From NCBI RefSeq assembly GCF_009928415.1, contig NZ_JAABNN010000010.1, forward strand, positions 76,884 to 140,883: 64,000 bases of DNA. The letters are read 5' to 3'. A program made the position numbers and the translations under genes. The notes under the pieces are model-generated. The model did not search any database. It saw only the letters and a program-made list of their open reading frames with translations, and was not told the origin of the DNA. Shown here piece after piece: positions 26,874 through 37,023 of this stretch. Each line of letters starts with the position of its first letter. Position 1 is the first letter of the stretch. The DNA comes from Bacillus sp. USDA818B3_A (GTDB lineage Bacteria > Bacillota > Bacilli > Bacillales > Cytobacillaceae).

Positions 26874-26939
26874 ACTCGGAGAGTTTGGATATCAGTCTCT
26901 TTTTCTGTAAAAAACCTTTTGTAATTAAAGGAGATTAAT

Positions 26940-29036
26940 ATGAAAGAATATGAAAAAACCTATACGACGAAAGCAAAGTTCATGCTGCACGGAGGAGACT
27001 ATAACCCAGATCAATGGTTAGACCGTCCTGATATATTAGCTGATGATATTGAACTAATGAAGCTCGCCCATACGAATACATTTTCCATCGGGATTTTTGC
27101 TTGGTCTGCTTTGGAGCCGGAAGAGGGAATCTACCGTTTTGAATGGTTAGATGAGATTTTTAACAACATTCAGGGAATAGGAGGAAGGGTTATTCTGGCT
27201 ACGCCAAGCGGGGCACGCCCTGCCTGGATGTCTCAAAAATATCCAGAAGTATTGCGTGTCAATGCTTCAAGGGTAAAGCAGCTGCATGGCGGCAGACATA
27301 ATCACTGTTTTACTTCAGGAGTTTACCGTGAAAAAACCCAAGTGATGAACCGATTATTAGCAGAGCGATATGGAGAGCATCCATCCCTTTTAATGTGGCA
27401 TATTTCCAACGAGTACGGAGGGGAATGTCATTGTGAAAAATGCCAGGCTGCTTTTAGAGACTGGCTTAAGGAAAAATACAATCATGATTTAAAATCCTTG
27501 AATGACGCCTGGTGGGGGCCATTTTGGAGTCATACTTACAGTGATTGGTCACAGATTGAATCTCCATCTCCATTAGGTGAAAACATGGTTCATGGATTGA
27601 ACCTTGATTGGCGCCGGTTTGTCACGGACCAAACCATTTCTTTTTTTGAAAATGAAATAGTCCCGATCAGAGAATTGACGCCGAATATTCCAATTACAAC
27701 AAACTTTATGGCAGATACACATGAACTGATTCCATTTCAGGCCCTCGACTATAGCAAGTTTGCTAAACATCTTGATGTACTCAGCTGGGATGCGTACCCT
27801 GCATGGCATAATGATTGGGAAAGTACGGCTGATTTGGCGATGAGGGTTGGGTTTATTAACGACCTATACCGAAGTCTGAAACAACAGCCATTCTTATTAA
27901 TGGAGTCTACCCCAAGCCTTGTCAACTGGCATAAAGTCAATAAAGCAAAGCGTCCAGGTATGCACCTGCTTTCATCAATGCAAATGGTTGCTCATGGATC
28001 TGACAGTGTTATGTACTTCCAATGGCGGAAATCCCGCGGATCATCGGAAAAATTTCATGGTGCCGTGGTCGATCATGATAATAGTTCAGAGAATCGTGTC
28101 TTCCAAGATGTTGCAGGAGTGGGGCAAACTTTAGAGAAGTTGTCCGACATCGTTGGCACGAATCGACCGGCAGATGTGGCCATTCTTTATGATTGGGAAA
28201 GTAATTGGGCTTTAAATGATGCACAAGGGTTTGGCAAAGAGACTAAGCGCTATCCCCAAACATTAGTGGCTCATTACCGGACTTTCTGGGAACAGGATAT
28301 CCCGGTGGATGTGATTACAAAAGAACAAGAATTCTCTGGTTATAAACTATTAATTGTCCCCATGCTTTATCTTGTAAGTGAAGAAATGATTGCAGGTTTG
28401 AAGTCGTTTGTTGCTAATGGCGGAACATTAGTGATGACTTATATTAGCGGACTAGTCAATGAACATGATTTAACTTATCTTGGCGGATGGCATAAGGATT
28501 TGCAGGCAATCTTTGGAATGAGGCCGGTTGAAACCGATACGCTTTATCCGAGTGATAAAAACTATGTAATCTACCGAAATCAATCGTATGAATTGAAAGA
28601 TTATGCGACTGTTATTGAACTAAATACGGCTAAGCCAGAAGGGCAATACAAGGAAGACTTTTATGCCAATACCCCTGCGGTAACCAGTCATCAGTATAAA
28701 GGCGGCAAAACCTATTATCTTGGCGGCCGGTTAGAGGATGAGTTTCATCGGAATTTTTACCAGGAATTAATCAGTGAATTAGCGCTTCATCCAGCTGTTT
28801 TTATAAAACATGAAAAGGGCGTATCGGTACAGGTTAGACAGTCTCCAGAACATGACTATATTTTTGTTATGAATTTTACCGAAGAAAAGCAGCCGATTGT
28901 CATTGAAGACCAAGTAAAGGATTTAGTTACCGGTGAGGAGCTCAAGGGTGAATTAACATTGGAAAAATATGAGGTTCGCATTCTTGAAAAAGCAAGGGGA
29001 AGGGCCTCATCCTTCGAAGGAGGAATGCGGTCATAG
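26940..29036 (+). CDS. GH42 beta-galactosidase (cytoplasmic)
   Basis: 698 residues, no signal peptide. The TIM barrel begins GGDYNPDQW. Acid/base is Glu158 in HISNEYGG and nucleophile is Glu322 in LLMESTPS. The cysteine cluster GGECHCEKC just after the acid/base is the zinc site typical of GH42. The trimerisation (around 395-600) and C-terminal beta domains are present. GH42 enzymes cleave small beta-1,3/1,4/1,6-galacto-oligosaccharides inside the cell, matching the downstream galactose genes. The last eight or so residues (from about 29011) are encoded by the first unit of a 52-bp tandem repeat, so the original C-terminus may have been replaced. AAAGGAG precedes ATG 26940. Confidence 0.93.
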   Translation: MKEYEKTYTTKAKFMLHGGDYNPDQWLDRPDILADDIELMKLAHTNTFSIGIFAWSALEPEEGIYRFEWLDEIFNNIQGIGGRVILATPSGARPAWMSQKYPEVLRVNASRVKQLHGGRHNHCFTSGVYREKTQVMNRLLAERYGEHPSLLMWHISNEYGGECHCEKCQAAFRDWLKEKYNHDLKSLNDAWWGPFWSHTYSDWSQIESPSPLGENMVHGLNLDWRRFVTDQTISFFENEIVPIRELTPNIPITTNFMADTHELIPFQALDYSKFAKHLDVLSWDAYPAWHNDWESTADLAMRVGFINDLYRSLKQQPFLLMESTPSLVNWHKVNKAKRPGMHLLSSMQMVAHGSDSVMYFQWRKSRGSSEKFHGAVVDHDNSSENRVFQDVAGVGQTLEKLSDIVGTNRPADVAILYDWESNWALNDAQGFGKETKRYPQTLVAHYRTFWEQDIPVDVITKEQEFSGYKLLIVPMLYLVSEEMIAGLKSFVANGGTLVMTYISGLVNEHDLTYLGGWHKDLQAIFGMRPVETDTLYPSDKNYVIYRNQSYELKDYATVIELNTAKPEGQYKEDFYANTPAVTSHQYKGGKTYYLGGRLEDEFHRNFYQELISELALHPAVFIKHEKGVSVQVRQSPEHDYIFVMNFTEEKQPIVIEDQVKDLVTGEELKGELTLEKYEVRILEKARGRASSFEGGMRS

Positions 29037-29322
29037 CTTCGACAGATGAATGGTGGTCTCATCCCCCGAAGGAGGATTCCAGTCCTATCTTCGGCAGATG
29101 AAAAGGGATCTCAACCCCCGAAGGAGGAATCTAGTCCTAGCTTCGACAGATGAAAGGGGGTCTCAACCCCCGAAGGAGGAATCTAGTCCTAGCTTCGGCA
29201 GATGAAAGGGGATCTCAACCCCCGAAGGAGGAATCTAGTCCTAGCTTCGGCAGATGAAAGAGGATCTCATCCCCCGAAGGAGAGAGTCAGTCCTTGCTAC
29301 GACAGATGAAGAAGTCAATCTT
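29011..29322. repeat. 52-bp tandem repeat, six units
   Basis: Units begin at 29011, 29063, 29115, 29167, 29219 and 29271, an exact 52-bp period. Units 3-5 are nearly identical; units 1, 2 and 6 are diverged. Each central unit contains CCGAAG...CTTCGG with inner AGGA...TCCT, so each transcript unit can form a stem-loop. The first unit overlaps the end of the GH42 coding sequence. No unique spacers exist, so it is not a CRISPR array. Confidence 0.93.
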
Positions 29323-29348
29323 TCATATTAATCAAGAAAAAATAGACA

Positions 29349-29392
29349 AAAGCAGGCGCATGAATCATTGGTTCATACGTCTGTTTTTTGTA
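29349..29392 (+). terminator. Imperfect terminator upstream of galK
   Basis: CAGGCGCATGAA and TTCATACGTCTG can pair imperfectly around a TCATTGG loop, followed by TTTTTTG. Confidence 0.65.
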
Positions 29393-29399
29393 GATAAAA

Positions 29400-29454
29400 T
29401 TTTAGTAATATTTTAGTAAAAAATCGTTGAATTATTTTACTGAGGTGATAAAAT
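29400..29454 (+). promoter_or_regulatory. galKTM promoter with TTTTAGTAA direct repeats
   Basis: TTGAAT (29427) and the extended -10 TGATAAAAT (29446-29454) are spaced 16 bp apart. Two TTTTAGTAA copies (29400, 29411; one helical turn apart) and an inverted TTTTACTGA (29436) surround it. I read these as candidate half-sites for the GalR-type repressor encoded downstream. Confidence 0.65.
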
Positions 29455-29500
29455 GATATTAGATAAATGAAAAGGATTACATGATCGGAGGAACGAAAAA

Positions 29501-30664
29501 ATGACCGTTACAAAACTTAATACAATATTTGAGGGAATTTTTAAAGCAACACCTGAAAAATCTTTCTTTGCTCCTGGACGGATTAATTTAATTGGGGAAC
29601 ATACAGACTATAACGGCGGACATGTCTTTCCATGTGCCATCACCTACGGAACGTATGCAGTTGCTAAGAAACGTGAAGATCAGCTTATTCGTTTATATTC
29701 AGCTAACTTTCCGGACAAAGGGATTATTGAGTTCACCCTTGATCAACTAGACTACAACAAAGACCACAACTGGGCTAACTATCCAAAAGGAATGATACGT
29801 TACATCATAGAGACCGGTTACCAAATTCCATCTGGATTTGAATGTGCCATTGAAGGGAATATCCCAAATGGAGCCGGTTTATCCTCATCTGCTTCTATTG
29901 AACTATTAACAGGAGTTCTTGTCGCAGGATTGTTTGGGTTAGATATTCCGCGGCTTGACCTCATAAAAATCGGAAAGCAGGTTGAAAATCAGTTCATTGG
30001 TGTGAACAGTGGAATCATGGATCAATTTGCAATTGGAATGGGTAAAAAAGATGCAGGTATTTTACTGGATTGCCAGACATTGAAATATGAATACGCACCG
30101 ATTCAGCTGGAAAACCACAAAATTATCATTATGAATACAAACAAGCGCCGTGAGTTAGCAGATTCAAAATACAATGAGCGCAGGGGTGAATGTGAAGAAG
30201 CTTTATCACAGCTGCAGCAGAAGCTTCCAATTGAGGCGCTGGGGCAGTTATCAGAGGCTGATTTTGATGAAAATCAGTACCTGATTACAAATGAGATCGT
30301 ACGCAAACGTGCAAAGCATGCCGTATATGAAAATACTAGAACCATAAGAGCCCTTGAGGAACTAAAAGCTGGGAACTTAGATGCATTCGGTCAATTAATC
30401 AATCAATCACACATCTCCCTGAGAGATGATTATGAAGTAACCGGAATTGAGCTTGACAGTTTAGTAGAAGCTGCCTGGAAACAGCCTGGGGTCCTGGGAG
30501 CACGGATGACAGGGGCGGGCTTTGGCGGCTGCGCGATTGCGATTGTTGAAAATGATCAAGTTGAAAGCTTTATCGCAAACGTAGGTGCTGCATATGCAGA
30601 AAAGATCGGATATGAAGCTGATTTTTATGCAGCCAGCATTGGTGATGGGGCGAAAGAATTATAA
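29501..30664 (+). CDS. galK: Galactokinase
   Basis: 387 residues, the usual GalK length. Signatures are the galactokinase motif GRINLIGEHTDYNGG (residues 27-41), the GHMP ATP-binding loop PNGAGLSSSASIE (about 122), and a C-terminal MTGAGFGGCAIA. It phosphorylates alpha-D-galactose at C1 in the first committed Leloir step. ATG 29501 follows CGGAGG. It is the first gene of galK-galT-galM-galR, close behind the GH42 beta-galactosidase that would supply galactose. galE is absent from this cluster and must be elsewhere if the pathway is complete. Confidence 0.96.
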   Translation: MTVTKLNTIFEGIFKATPEKSFFAPGRINLIGEHTDYNGGHVFPCAITYGTYAVAKKREDQLIRLYSANFPDKGIIEFTLDQLDYNKDHNWANYPKGMIRYIIETGYQIPSGFECAIEGNIPNGAGLSSSASIELLTGVLVAGLFGLDIPRLDLIKIGKQVENQFIGVNSGIMDQFAIGMGKKDAGILLDCQTLKYEYAPIQLENHKIIIMNTNKRRELADSKYNERRGECEEALSQLQQKLPIEALGQLSEADFDENQYLITNEIVRKRAKHAVYENTRTIRALEELKAGNLDAFGQLINQSHISLRDDYEVTGIELDSLVEAAWKQPGVLGARMTGAGFGGCAIAIVENDQVESFIANVGAAYAEKIGYEADFYAASIGDGAKEL

Positions 30665-30722
30665 TATTGGTTCGGTAGTTTTATCACATCCAAAAGTTTT
30701 TAAAAATAGGTGGCGATCATAG

Positions 30723-32204
30723 ATGATTTTTCAATTGATACAACAATTAATTGAGCAGGCACTTGCTGCTCAGTTGATTGAACCGGATGATGAATTATAT
30801 GCAAGAAATCAATTGCTTGCACTGTTGCAATTGGATGAGTATCAGAAGGAAGAAATAGAAGAGCCGATCCCGGAAATCCCTGATCTCCTTGAACAAATCG
30901 TTGATTATGCAGTCGAGCAAAGTATCATCGAAGATATTTTTGATGTAAAAGATATTTTCTCTAGTAAAATCATGAATTGTTTTATTGCCAGACCATCAAG
31001 TGTGAACGAGCATTTTTATAAAAAATACCAGCAAAGTCCAAAACTTGCGACTGAGTACTTTTATGAGTTAAGTAAAAACAGCAATTATATCCAAATGAAA
31101 CGGATCCGCCAAAATATTGAGTACAAAGCTGCAACCGAATACGGGGAGTTAGACATTACCATCAATCTATCGAAACCGGAAAAGGATCCAAAGAGTATCG
31201 AACTTGAGAAGCTGGCTAGAAAATCAAGTTATCCGAAATGTTTGCTTTGTATTGAAAATGAAGGGTATGCCGGCCGTATCGGCCACCCAGCCCGTTCAAA
31301 TCACCGAATGATCAGAATGAATGTTACAGATGAGAATTGGTACCTCCAATATTCTCCTTATGTTTATTATAATGAGCACTGCATTGTGTTATCAGAAACG
31401 CATAAGGATATGAAAATCAGCCCGTTGACGTTTAAAAGGCTTTTATCTTTTGTGGAGCAATTTCCGCACTATTTCTTAGGTTCCAATGCCGATATTCCGA
31501 TTGTCGGCGGTTCGATTCTTTCTCATGAACATTATCAAGGCGGAAATTATCAATTCGCGATGGCAAAGGCCGAAACCGAGTGGACTTTTAATATGGAAGG
31601 TTTTTCGAATGTCGAATGTGCAGTTGTTAAATGGCCAATGTCAGTCATCCGCTTACGTTCAGCTGAAACAAATGCCTTGGTAGAAGCCGGAACTCATATT
31701 TTGGAAAAATGGAAAAACTTTAGTGATGAAGCACTTGATATTCGGGCGTGGACGGATGAGACACCCCATAACACGGTTACCCCGATTGCCCGTAAAAATG
31801 GCGATAGGTTCGAATTAGATTTGGTTCTTCGCAACAACCGAACGAGCGACGAGCATCCGCTGGGCATTTTCCATCCGCATGCAGATGTCCATCATATTAA
31901 GAAGGAAAATATCGGTCTGATCGAGGTAATGGGATTGGCTGTGCTGCCTGCCCGTCTTAAGAGGGAACTGGAAGAGGTGGAAAACTTCATTCTTGGTGAG
32001 TCGGATACGGTCGCAGACTATCATAAGGACTGGGCAAATGGGTTAAAGGACTGCTATGGAAAAATAGCTGATAAAGCTAATGTGGAAGAACTGGTAAGAG
32101 AAGAAGTCGGCAGAAAGTTTTTGAGAGTATTAGAAGACGCCGGTGTGTATAAGCGGAATGAAGAAGGACAGGCAGGTTTCTCTAGATTTATTGATGAGTT
32201 ATAA
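30723..32204 (+). CDS. galT: UDP-glucose-hexose-1-phosphate uridylyltransferase
   Basis: 493 residues, the long GalT type found in Firmicutes (B. subtilis GalT is similar in size). It exchanges UMP between UDP-glucose and galactose-1-phosphate. The N-terminal domain shows CLLCIENEGYAGRIGHPARSNHR, and the catalytic-region histidine motif is SHEHYQGG (about residue 262). A C-terminal GalT segment with NRTSDEHPLGIFHPH follows. It lies 58 nt after galK and 27 nt before galM. Confidence 0.94.
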   Translation: MIFQLIQQLIEQALAAQLIEPDDELYARNQLLALLQLDEYQKEEIEEPIPEIPDLLEQIVDYAVEQSIIEDIFDVKDIFSSKIMNCFIARPSSVNEHFYKKYQQSPKLATEYFYELSKNSNYIQMKRIRQNIEYKAATEYGELDITINLSKPEKDPKSIELEKLARKSSYPKCLLCIENEGYAGRIGHPARSNHRMIRMNVTDENWYLQYSPYVYYNEHCIVLSETHKDMKISPLTFKRLLSFVEQFPHYFLGSNADIPIVGGSILSHEHYQGGNYQFAMAKAETEWTFNMEGFSNVECAVVKWPMSVIRLRSAETNALVEAGTHILEKWKNFSDEALDIRAWTDETPHNTVTPIARKNGDRFELDLVLRNNRTSDEHPLGIFHPHADVHHIKKENIGLIEVMGLAVLPARLKRELEEVENFILGESDTVADYHKDWANGLKDCYGKIADKANVEELVREEVGRKFLRVLEDAGVYKRNEEGQAGFSRFIDEL

Positions 32205-32231
32205 GAGGAATCATTAAAGGATGTGATCGTC

Positions 32232-33290
32232 TTGAAGATAGTAAATAGAGTGGTTGGAAATTATCAGGGAGAACCAGTAAGAGAATATACCCTTAGCAAC
32301 GAGACGGGGATGACCGTCTCCTGCCTTGATTACGGTTGTGTGATTACGAAAATCCTTGTTCCTGACCGTCATGGAAATGTTGAAAACGTGGTTCTCGGCT
32401 TTGATGAGTTCGAAGATTACCTGGACCTTTCTCCATACTTCGGGGCAGTAGTAGGAAGAGTGGCAGGAAGAATAAAAGATGCCCGGTTTGAATTGAACGG
32501 AAAAGAATATCAGCTCGCTAAAAATAACGATCCTAACCACTTACATGGAGGTAATAAGGGCTTTGATTCTGTGGTTTGGAAAGCTGATGTAATAGAGGAA
32601 GATGAGGCCGTTGGTGTGAAATTTCATTACCTTAGTCCAGATGGTGAAGAGGGCTACCCGGGTAATTTGAACACTAATGTTACCTATCTATTAAACAATA
32701 AAAATGAATTAACGATTACTTATAAGGGAAAAACCGATCAACAAACCATTATCAATTTGACCAATCACTCCTATTTTAATCTAAGTGGAAATTTAAAATC
32801 AGACTGTTCCAATCATATTCTTCAAGTAAATAGTGATCGCTTTTTAGAATTGGGGCAGGATTTGATTCCGACAGGTAAAATCTTATATGCTAAGAATACG
32901 CCATTTGATTTTCAGCATGGACGAAGACTATTATCGGGAATAAATTCAGAACATCCACAAAATGTATTGGTGGGTAATGGCTATGACCACCCGCTTATTT
33001 TTACTGCGAAAGACGGGCAAAGAATTGTTTTAAGTGATGAGGAAAGCGGGCGGACGTTAATTGTAACAACGGACCAACCATGCGTGGTACTCTATACATC
33101 TAATAATTTAGAAGGGCCGTTTACCATATCAGGTGTTAAGGCGAAGAATTATTTAGGTGTCTGTCTTGAAACGCAAGGGTTCCCTGATGCTGTCAATCAT
33201 TCGGACTTCCCATCGGTTGTTTTACATCCGGAGGAAGAATATTATTCGAAGACCACGTATCGTTTTTTTTCAAAGATTATAGGGGATTGA
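32232..33290 (+). CDS. galM: Aldose 1-epimerase (galactose mutarotase)
   Basis: About 352 residues. Converts beta-D-galactose, released by retaining beta-galactosidases, to the alpha form used by GalK. Conserved parts are GRVAGRIKDARF, HLHGG near residue 97, the catalytic histidine in NLTNHSYFNLSG, and the catalytic glutamate in GVCLETQGFPDAVNH. The frame opens at GTG 32223, but AAAGGATG is centred correctly for the TTG at 32232, giving the N-terminus MKIVNRVVGNY. It is followed after 3 nt by the galR gene. Confidence 0.93.
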   Translation: MKIVNRVVGNYQGEPVREYTLSNETGMTVSCLDYGCVITKILVPDRHGNVENVVLGFDEFEDYLDLSPYFGAVVGRVAGRIKDARFELNGKEYQLAKNNDPNHLHGGNKGFDSVVWKADVIEEDEAVGVKFHYLSPDGEEGYPGNLNTNVTYLLNNKNELTITYKGKTDQQTIINLTNHSYFNLSGNLKSDCSNHILQVNSDRFLELGQDLIPTGKILYAKNTPFDFQHGRRLLSGINSEHPQNVLVGNGYDHPLIFTAKDGQRIVLSDEESGRTLIVTTDQPCVVLYTSNNLEGPFTISGVKAKNYLGVCLETQGFPDAVNHSDFPSVVLHPEEEYYSKTTYRFFSKIIGD

Positions 33291-34286
<996 letters not shown>

Positions 34287-34300
34287 GCAAGAATAAGATA

Positions 34301-34348
34301 GGAGGGATTGTCCATCTGTGATGGACAATCCCTCCTATTTGTCTTTTG
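34301..34348 (+). terminator. Terminator of galKTMR
   Basis: Perfect 15-bp stem GGAGGGATTGTCCAT / ATGGACAATCCCTCC, then ATTTGTCTTTT. Confidence 0.9.
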
Positions 34349-34349
34349 A

Positions 34350-34366
34350 TGGTGCCTGTCACCATT
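34350..34366. repeat. REP-like element copy (reverse orientation)
   Basis: TGGTGCCTGTCACCA directly after the gal operon terminator, whose stem contains TGTCCAT / ATGGACA, as in the inner stem of the compound copies. Confidence 0.8.
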
Positions 34367-34482
34367 AGGAGCTATTTTCAGTCTTTCATTCCCTTTTTTG
34401 GAGATACTAACGAAAAGCAAAATAGTGAAGACTTTCGCAATAAAATCCAGAAGGTAATGAAAACAATAAAGGGGGCATTAAC

Positions 34483-36879
34483 ATGCTAAAAAAGCTAAGG
34501 AAGAAAAAATCAAAAATACAAGCCTTTACTCTTACGTCTTCCTTACTTCTCTCCGGACTCACCTATGACATTGCATCCGCTCAAAGTCCAGATTCTTCAA
34601 CTGTACAACAAAATCAAACATCTATTGTACAAACATCCACACCTTATCTAACAGACGCAGCATCTATTGATCGTGTCATTCAAGCTATGACTGTAGACGA
34701 AAAGGCAAAATTTGTCGTAGGGGTGGGAATGCCTGGGTTTGGGGGGAACCCTCCATTTGAGGTAACCGGTGCTGTCGGCGGGACCTATGGAATCCAACGG
34801 TTAGGTATACCTGAATTACGGCTGGCTGATGGACCTGCAGGATTAAGGATTCGCCCGACAAGACCTGGACAAACTCAAACCTATTATGCGACCGCTTTTC
34901 CAATTGCGACGTCTCTTGCTTCTACTTGGGATACGGAAACCGCTAAAGCAGTGGGGGAGGCTCAGGGAAATGAAGTAAAAGAATATGGGGTCGATCTACT
35001 GTTAGCACCAACATTAAATATTCATAGAAATCCATTAAACGGAAGGAACTTTGAATATTATTCTGAAGATCCTTTAATATCTGGGAAAATAACTGCTTCC
35101 CTTGTGAATGGAATTCAATCCAACGGTGTAGGGGCAACCATTAAGCACTTTGCAGCCAACAATCAGGAAACCAATCGAATGGCAATAGATACGATTGTTT
35201 CTGAAAGGGCCTTGAGAGAAATCTACTTAAAAGGCTTTGAAATTGCCGTAAAAGAATCGAATCCATGGTCAGTAATGAGCTCTTACAACAAAATTAACGG
35301 CACTTATACTTCTCAAAGTGCTGATTTATTAACAACTGTTTTAAGAGAAGATTGGGGCTTTAAAGGTTTTGTTATGACCGACTGGTTTGCTGGTAATGAT
35401 CCAGTGGCAATGATGAAAGCTGGCAATGATATGATTATGCCAGGGGTGTCAACGCAATCTGATCTAATAAAAGCTGCCGTGTTAGACGGTAGATTAGACG
35501 AGAAACTGCTTGATCGTAACATTAAGAAGATCTTGCAAATCGTCATTCAAACACCTGAATTTAAAAAATATCAGAATTCCGATCAGCCTGACTTAAAGGC
35601 ACATGCAGCCGTAGCAAGAAAAGCCGCTGCAGAGGGGATGGTTCTATTAAAAAATACAGGCCAAGCCCTTCCTATCAATAATAGTAAAAAAATTGCATTA
35701 TTTGGTAATACACAAATTGAGACCGTAAAAGGCGGTACCGGAAGCGGTGACGTGAACGCTGCTTACACTGTATCTATAGCAGATGGTCTAAAGAGTGCAG
35801 GGTATCAAATCAATCAAGAGTTATTAACTAACTATAAAACGTATATTGATACATTACGTCAGCAGGAACAGTATAAAATTAAGCCTAGCCCATGGGGTGA
35901 AGATTTTGGTAAATCTATTCCAGTCATTCCTGAAAAGCCTTTGGAAGATCAAGAAATCGCTTCTGCTTCAAAAGGATCGGACATGGGGGTCATTGTTATT
36001 GGCCGTAACTCAGGGGAAGGTGAGGATCGTAAAGTTGTAAAAGGGGATTACCTCTTAACTGATGCTGAACAAGATATGATCTCAAGGGTATCTGCAGACT
36101 ACCATAAGCAAGGTAAAAAAGTCGCTGTTATTTTGAACATTGGAGGACCAATCGATGTAACCAGCTGGCGAGATAAAGTAGATTCTATTCTCCTCGCTTG
36201 GCAGCCGGGTCAGGAAGCAGGTAATGCCGTTAGTGATGTCATCTCTGGTAAAGTGAATCCATCTGGAAAACTCACTACTACTTTCCCTGTAAAGTATAGT
36301 GACGTATCATCAGCATCGAACTTCCCTGGAACACCTGCCGATAAGCCAACTCAAGTGGTTTATCAGGAAGACATTTATGTAGGTTACCGCTATTATACAA
36401 CTTTTGGAGTGAAGCCTGCCTATGAATTTGGCTATGGCCTATCCTACACAGATTTTGAAATCAGCCATGTAAATATTAGTGAGGGCAAAAAGTTTAAAGA
36501 TAATCTGAAAGTCACTGCTATGGTTGAAAATACCGGCACTCTCCCAGGAAGAGAAGTTGTACAGGTGTACGTCTCTGCATCTGATGGAAAGCTTGAGAAA
36601 CCAGCTGTTGAATTAAAAGCCTTTGACAAAACGAAAGAATTAAAACCACAACAGCGTCAAGCTTTGCAATTCAATCTGAATGCTAAGGACCTTGCTTCCT
36701 TTGATGAAGAAAAATCAGCCTGGATTCTTGAAAAAGGGACGTATACAGTTAAAGTCGGTGCCTCTTCGGAAGATATTAAAGGGACTGCAACATTTACTGT
36801 TGATCAGGATTTGATCCTAGATAAAGTGCATGATGTCCTCTCACCGAAAGTGGAATTTAAACGGCTTTCTAAGAAATAA
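34483..36879 (+). CDS. Secreted GH3 glycosidase (beta-glucosidase/beta-galactosidase-like)
   Basis: 798 residues with a basic N-terminus and a signal peptide cleaved near ASAQS (about residue 34). The GH3 N-terminal barrel includes RLADGPAGLRI, KHFAANNQETNR and the nucleophile Asp300 in VMTDWFAG. The alpha/beta C-terminal domain and a fibronectin-III-like end domain (YEFGYGLSYTDF onward) are present. The family removes terminal beta-linked glucose, xylose, galactose or arabinose, so the exact sugar is open. AAAGGGGG precedes the ATG. It has its own terminator and sits between galR and the sensing genes. Confidence 0.9.
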   Translation: MLKKLRKKKSKIQAFTLTSSLLLSGLTYDIASAQSPDSSTVQQNQTSIVQTSTPYLTDAASIDRVIQAMTVDEKAKFVVGVGMPGFGGNPPFEVTGAVGGTYGIQRLGIPELRLADGPAGLRIRPTRPGQTQTYYATAFPIATSLASTWDTETAKAVGEAQGNEVKEYGVDLLLAPTLNIHRNPLNGRNFEYYSEDPLISGKITASLVNGIQSNGVGATIKHFAANNQETNRMAIDTIVSERALREIYLKGFEIAVKESNPWSVMSSYNKINGTYTSQSADLLTTVLREDWGFKGFVMTDWFAGNDPVAMMKAGNDMIMPGVSTQSDLIKAAVLDGRLDEKLLDRNIKKILQIVIQTPEFKKYQNSDQPDLKAHAAVARKAAAEGMVLLKNTGQALPINNSKKIALFGNTQIETVKGGTGSGDVNAAYTVSIADGLKSAGYQINQELLTNYKTYIDTLRQQEQYKIKPSPWGEDFGKSIPVIPEKPLEDQEIASASKGSDMGVIVIGRNSGEGEDRKVVKGDYLLTDAEQDMISRVSADYHKQGKKVAVILNIGGPIDVTSWRDKVDSILLAWQPGQEAGNAVSDVISGKVNPSGKLTTTFPVKYSDVSSASNFPGTPADKPTQVVYQEDIYVGYRYYTTFGVKPAYEFGYGLSYTDFEISHVNISEGKKFKDNLKVTAMVENTGTLPGREVVQVYVSASDGKLEKPAVELKAFDKTKELKPQQRQALQFNLNAKDLASFDEEKSAWILEKGTYTVKVGASSEDIKGTATFTVDQDLILDKVHDVLSPKVEFKRLSKK

Positions 36880-36888
36880 TATAAGCAG

Positions 36889-36924
36889 CCAGCCCGCATG
36901 AAAGTGATGCAGGCTGGTTTTTTC
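36889..36924 (+). terminator. Terminator of the GH3 gene
   Basis: CCAGCCCGCAT / ATGCAGGCTGG with one mismatch, then TTTTTTCG. Confidence 0.85.
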
Positions 36925-37023
36925 GTAAAATAAATTTGTAACATACTGTATTTAGGGGAGATTGTCGATTTTTGGAATCTTCCTTATAATAGATTTAACA
37001 ATGCTGAAAAATGGGGTTATTAT

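Noticed and set aside
29011-29322. Possible CRISPR array
   Set aside because: The 52-bp units follow each other without unique spacers, and no cas genes are present.
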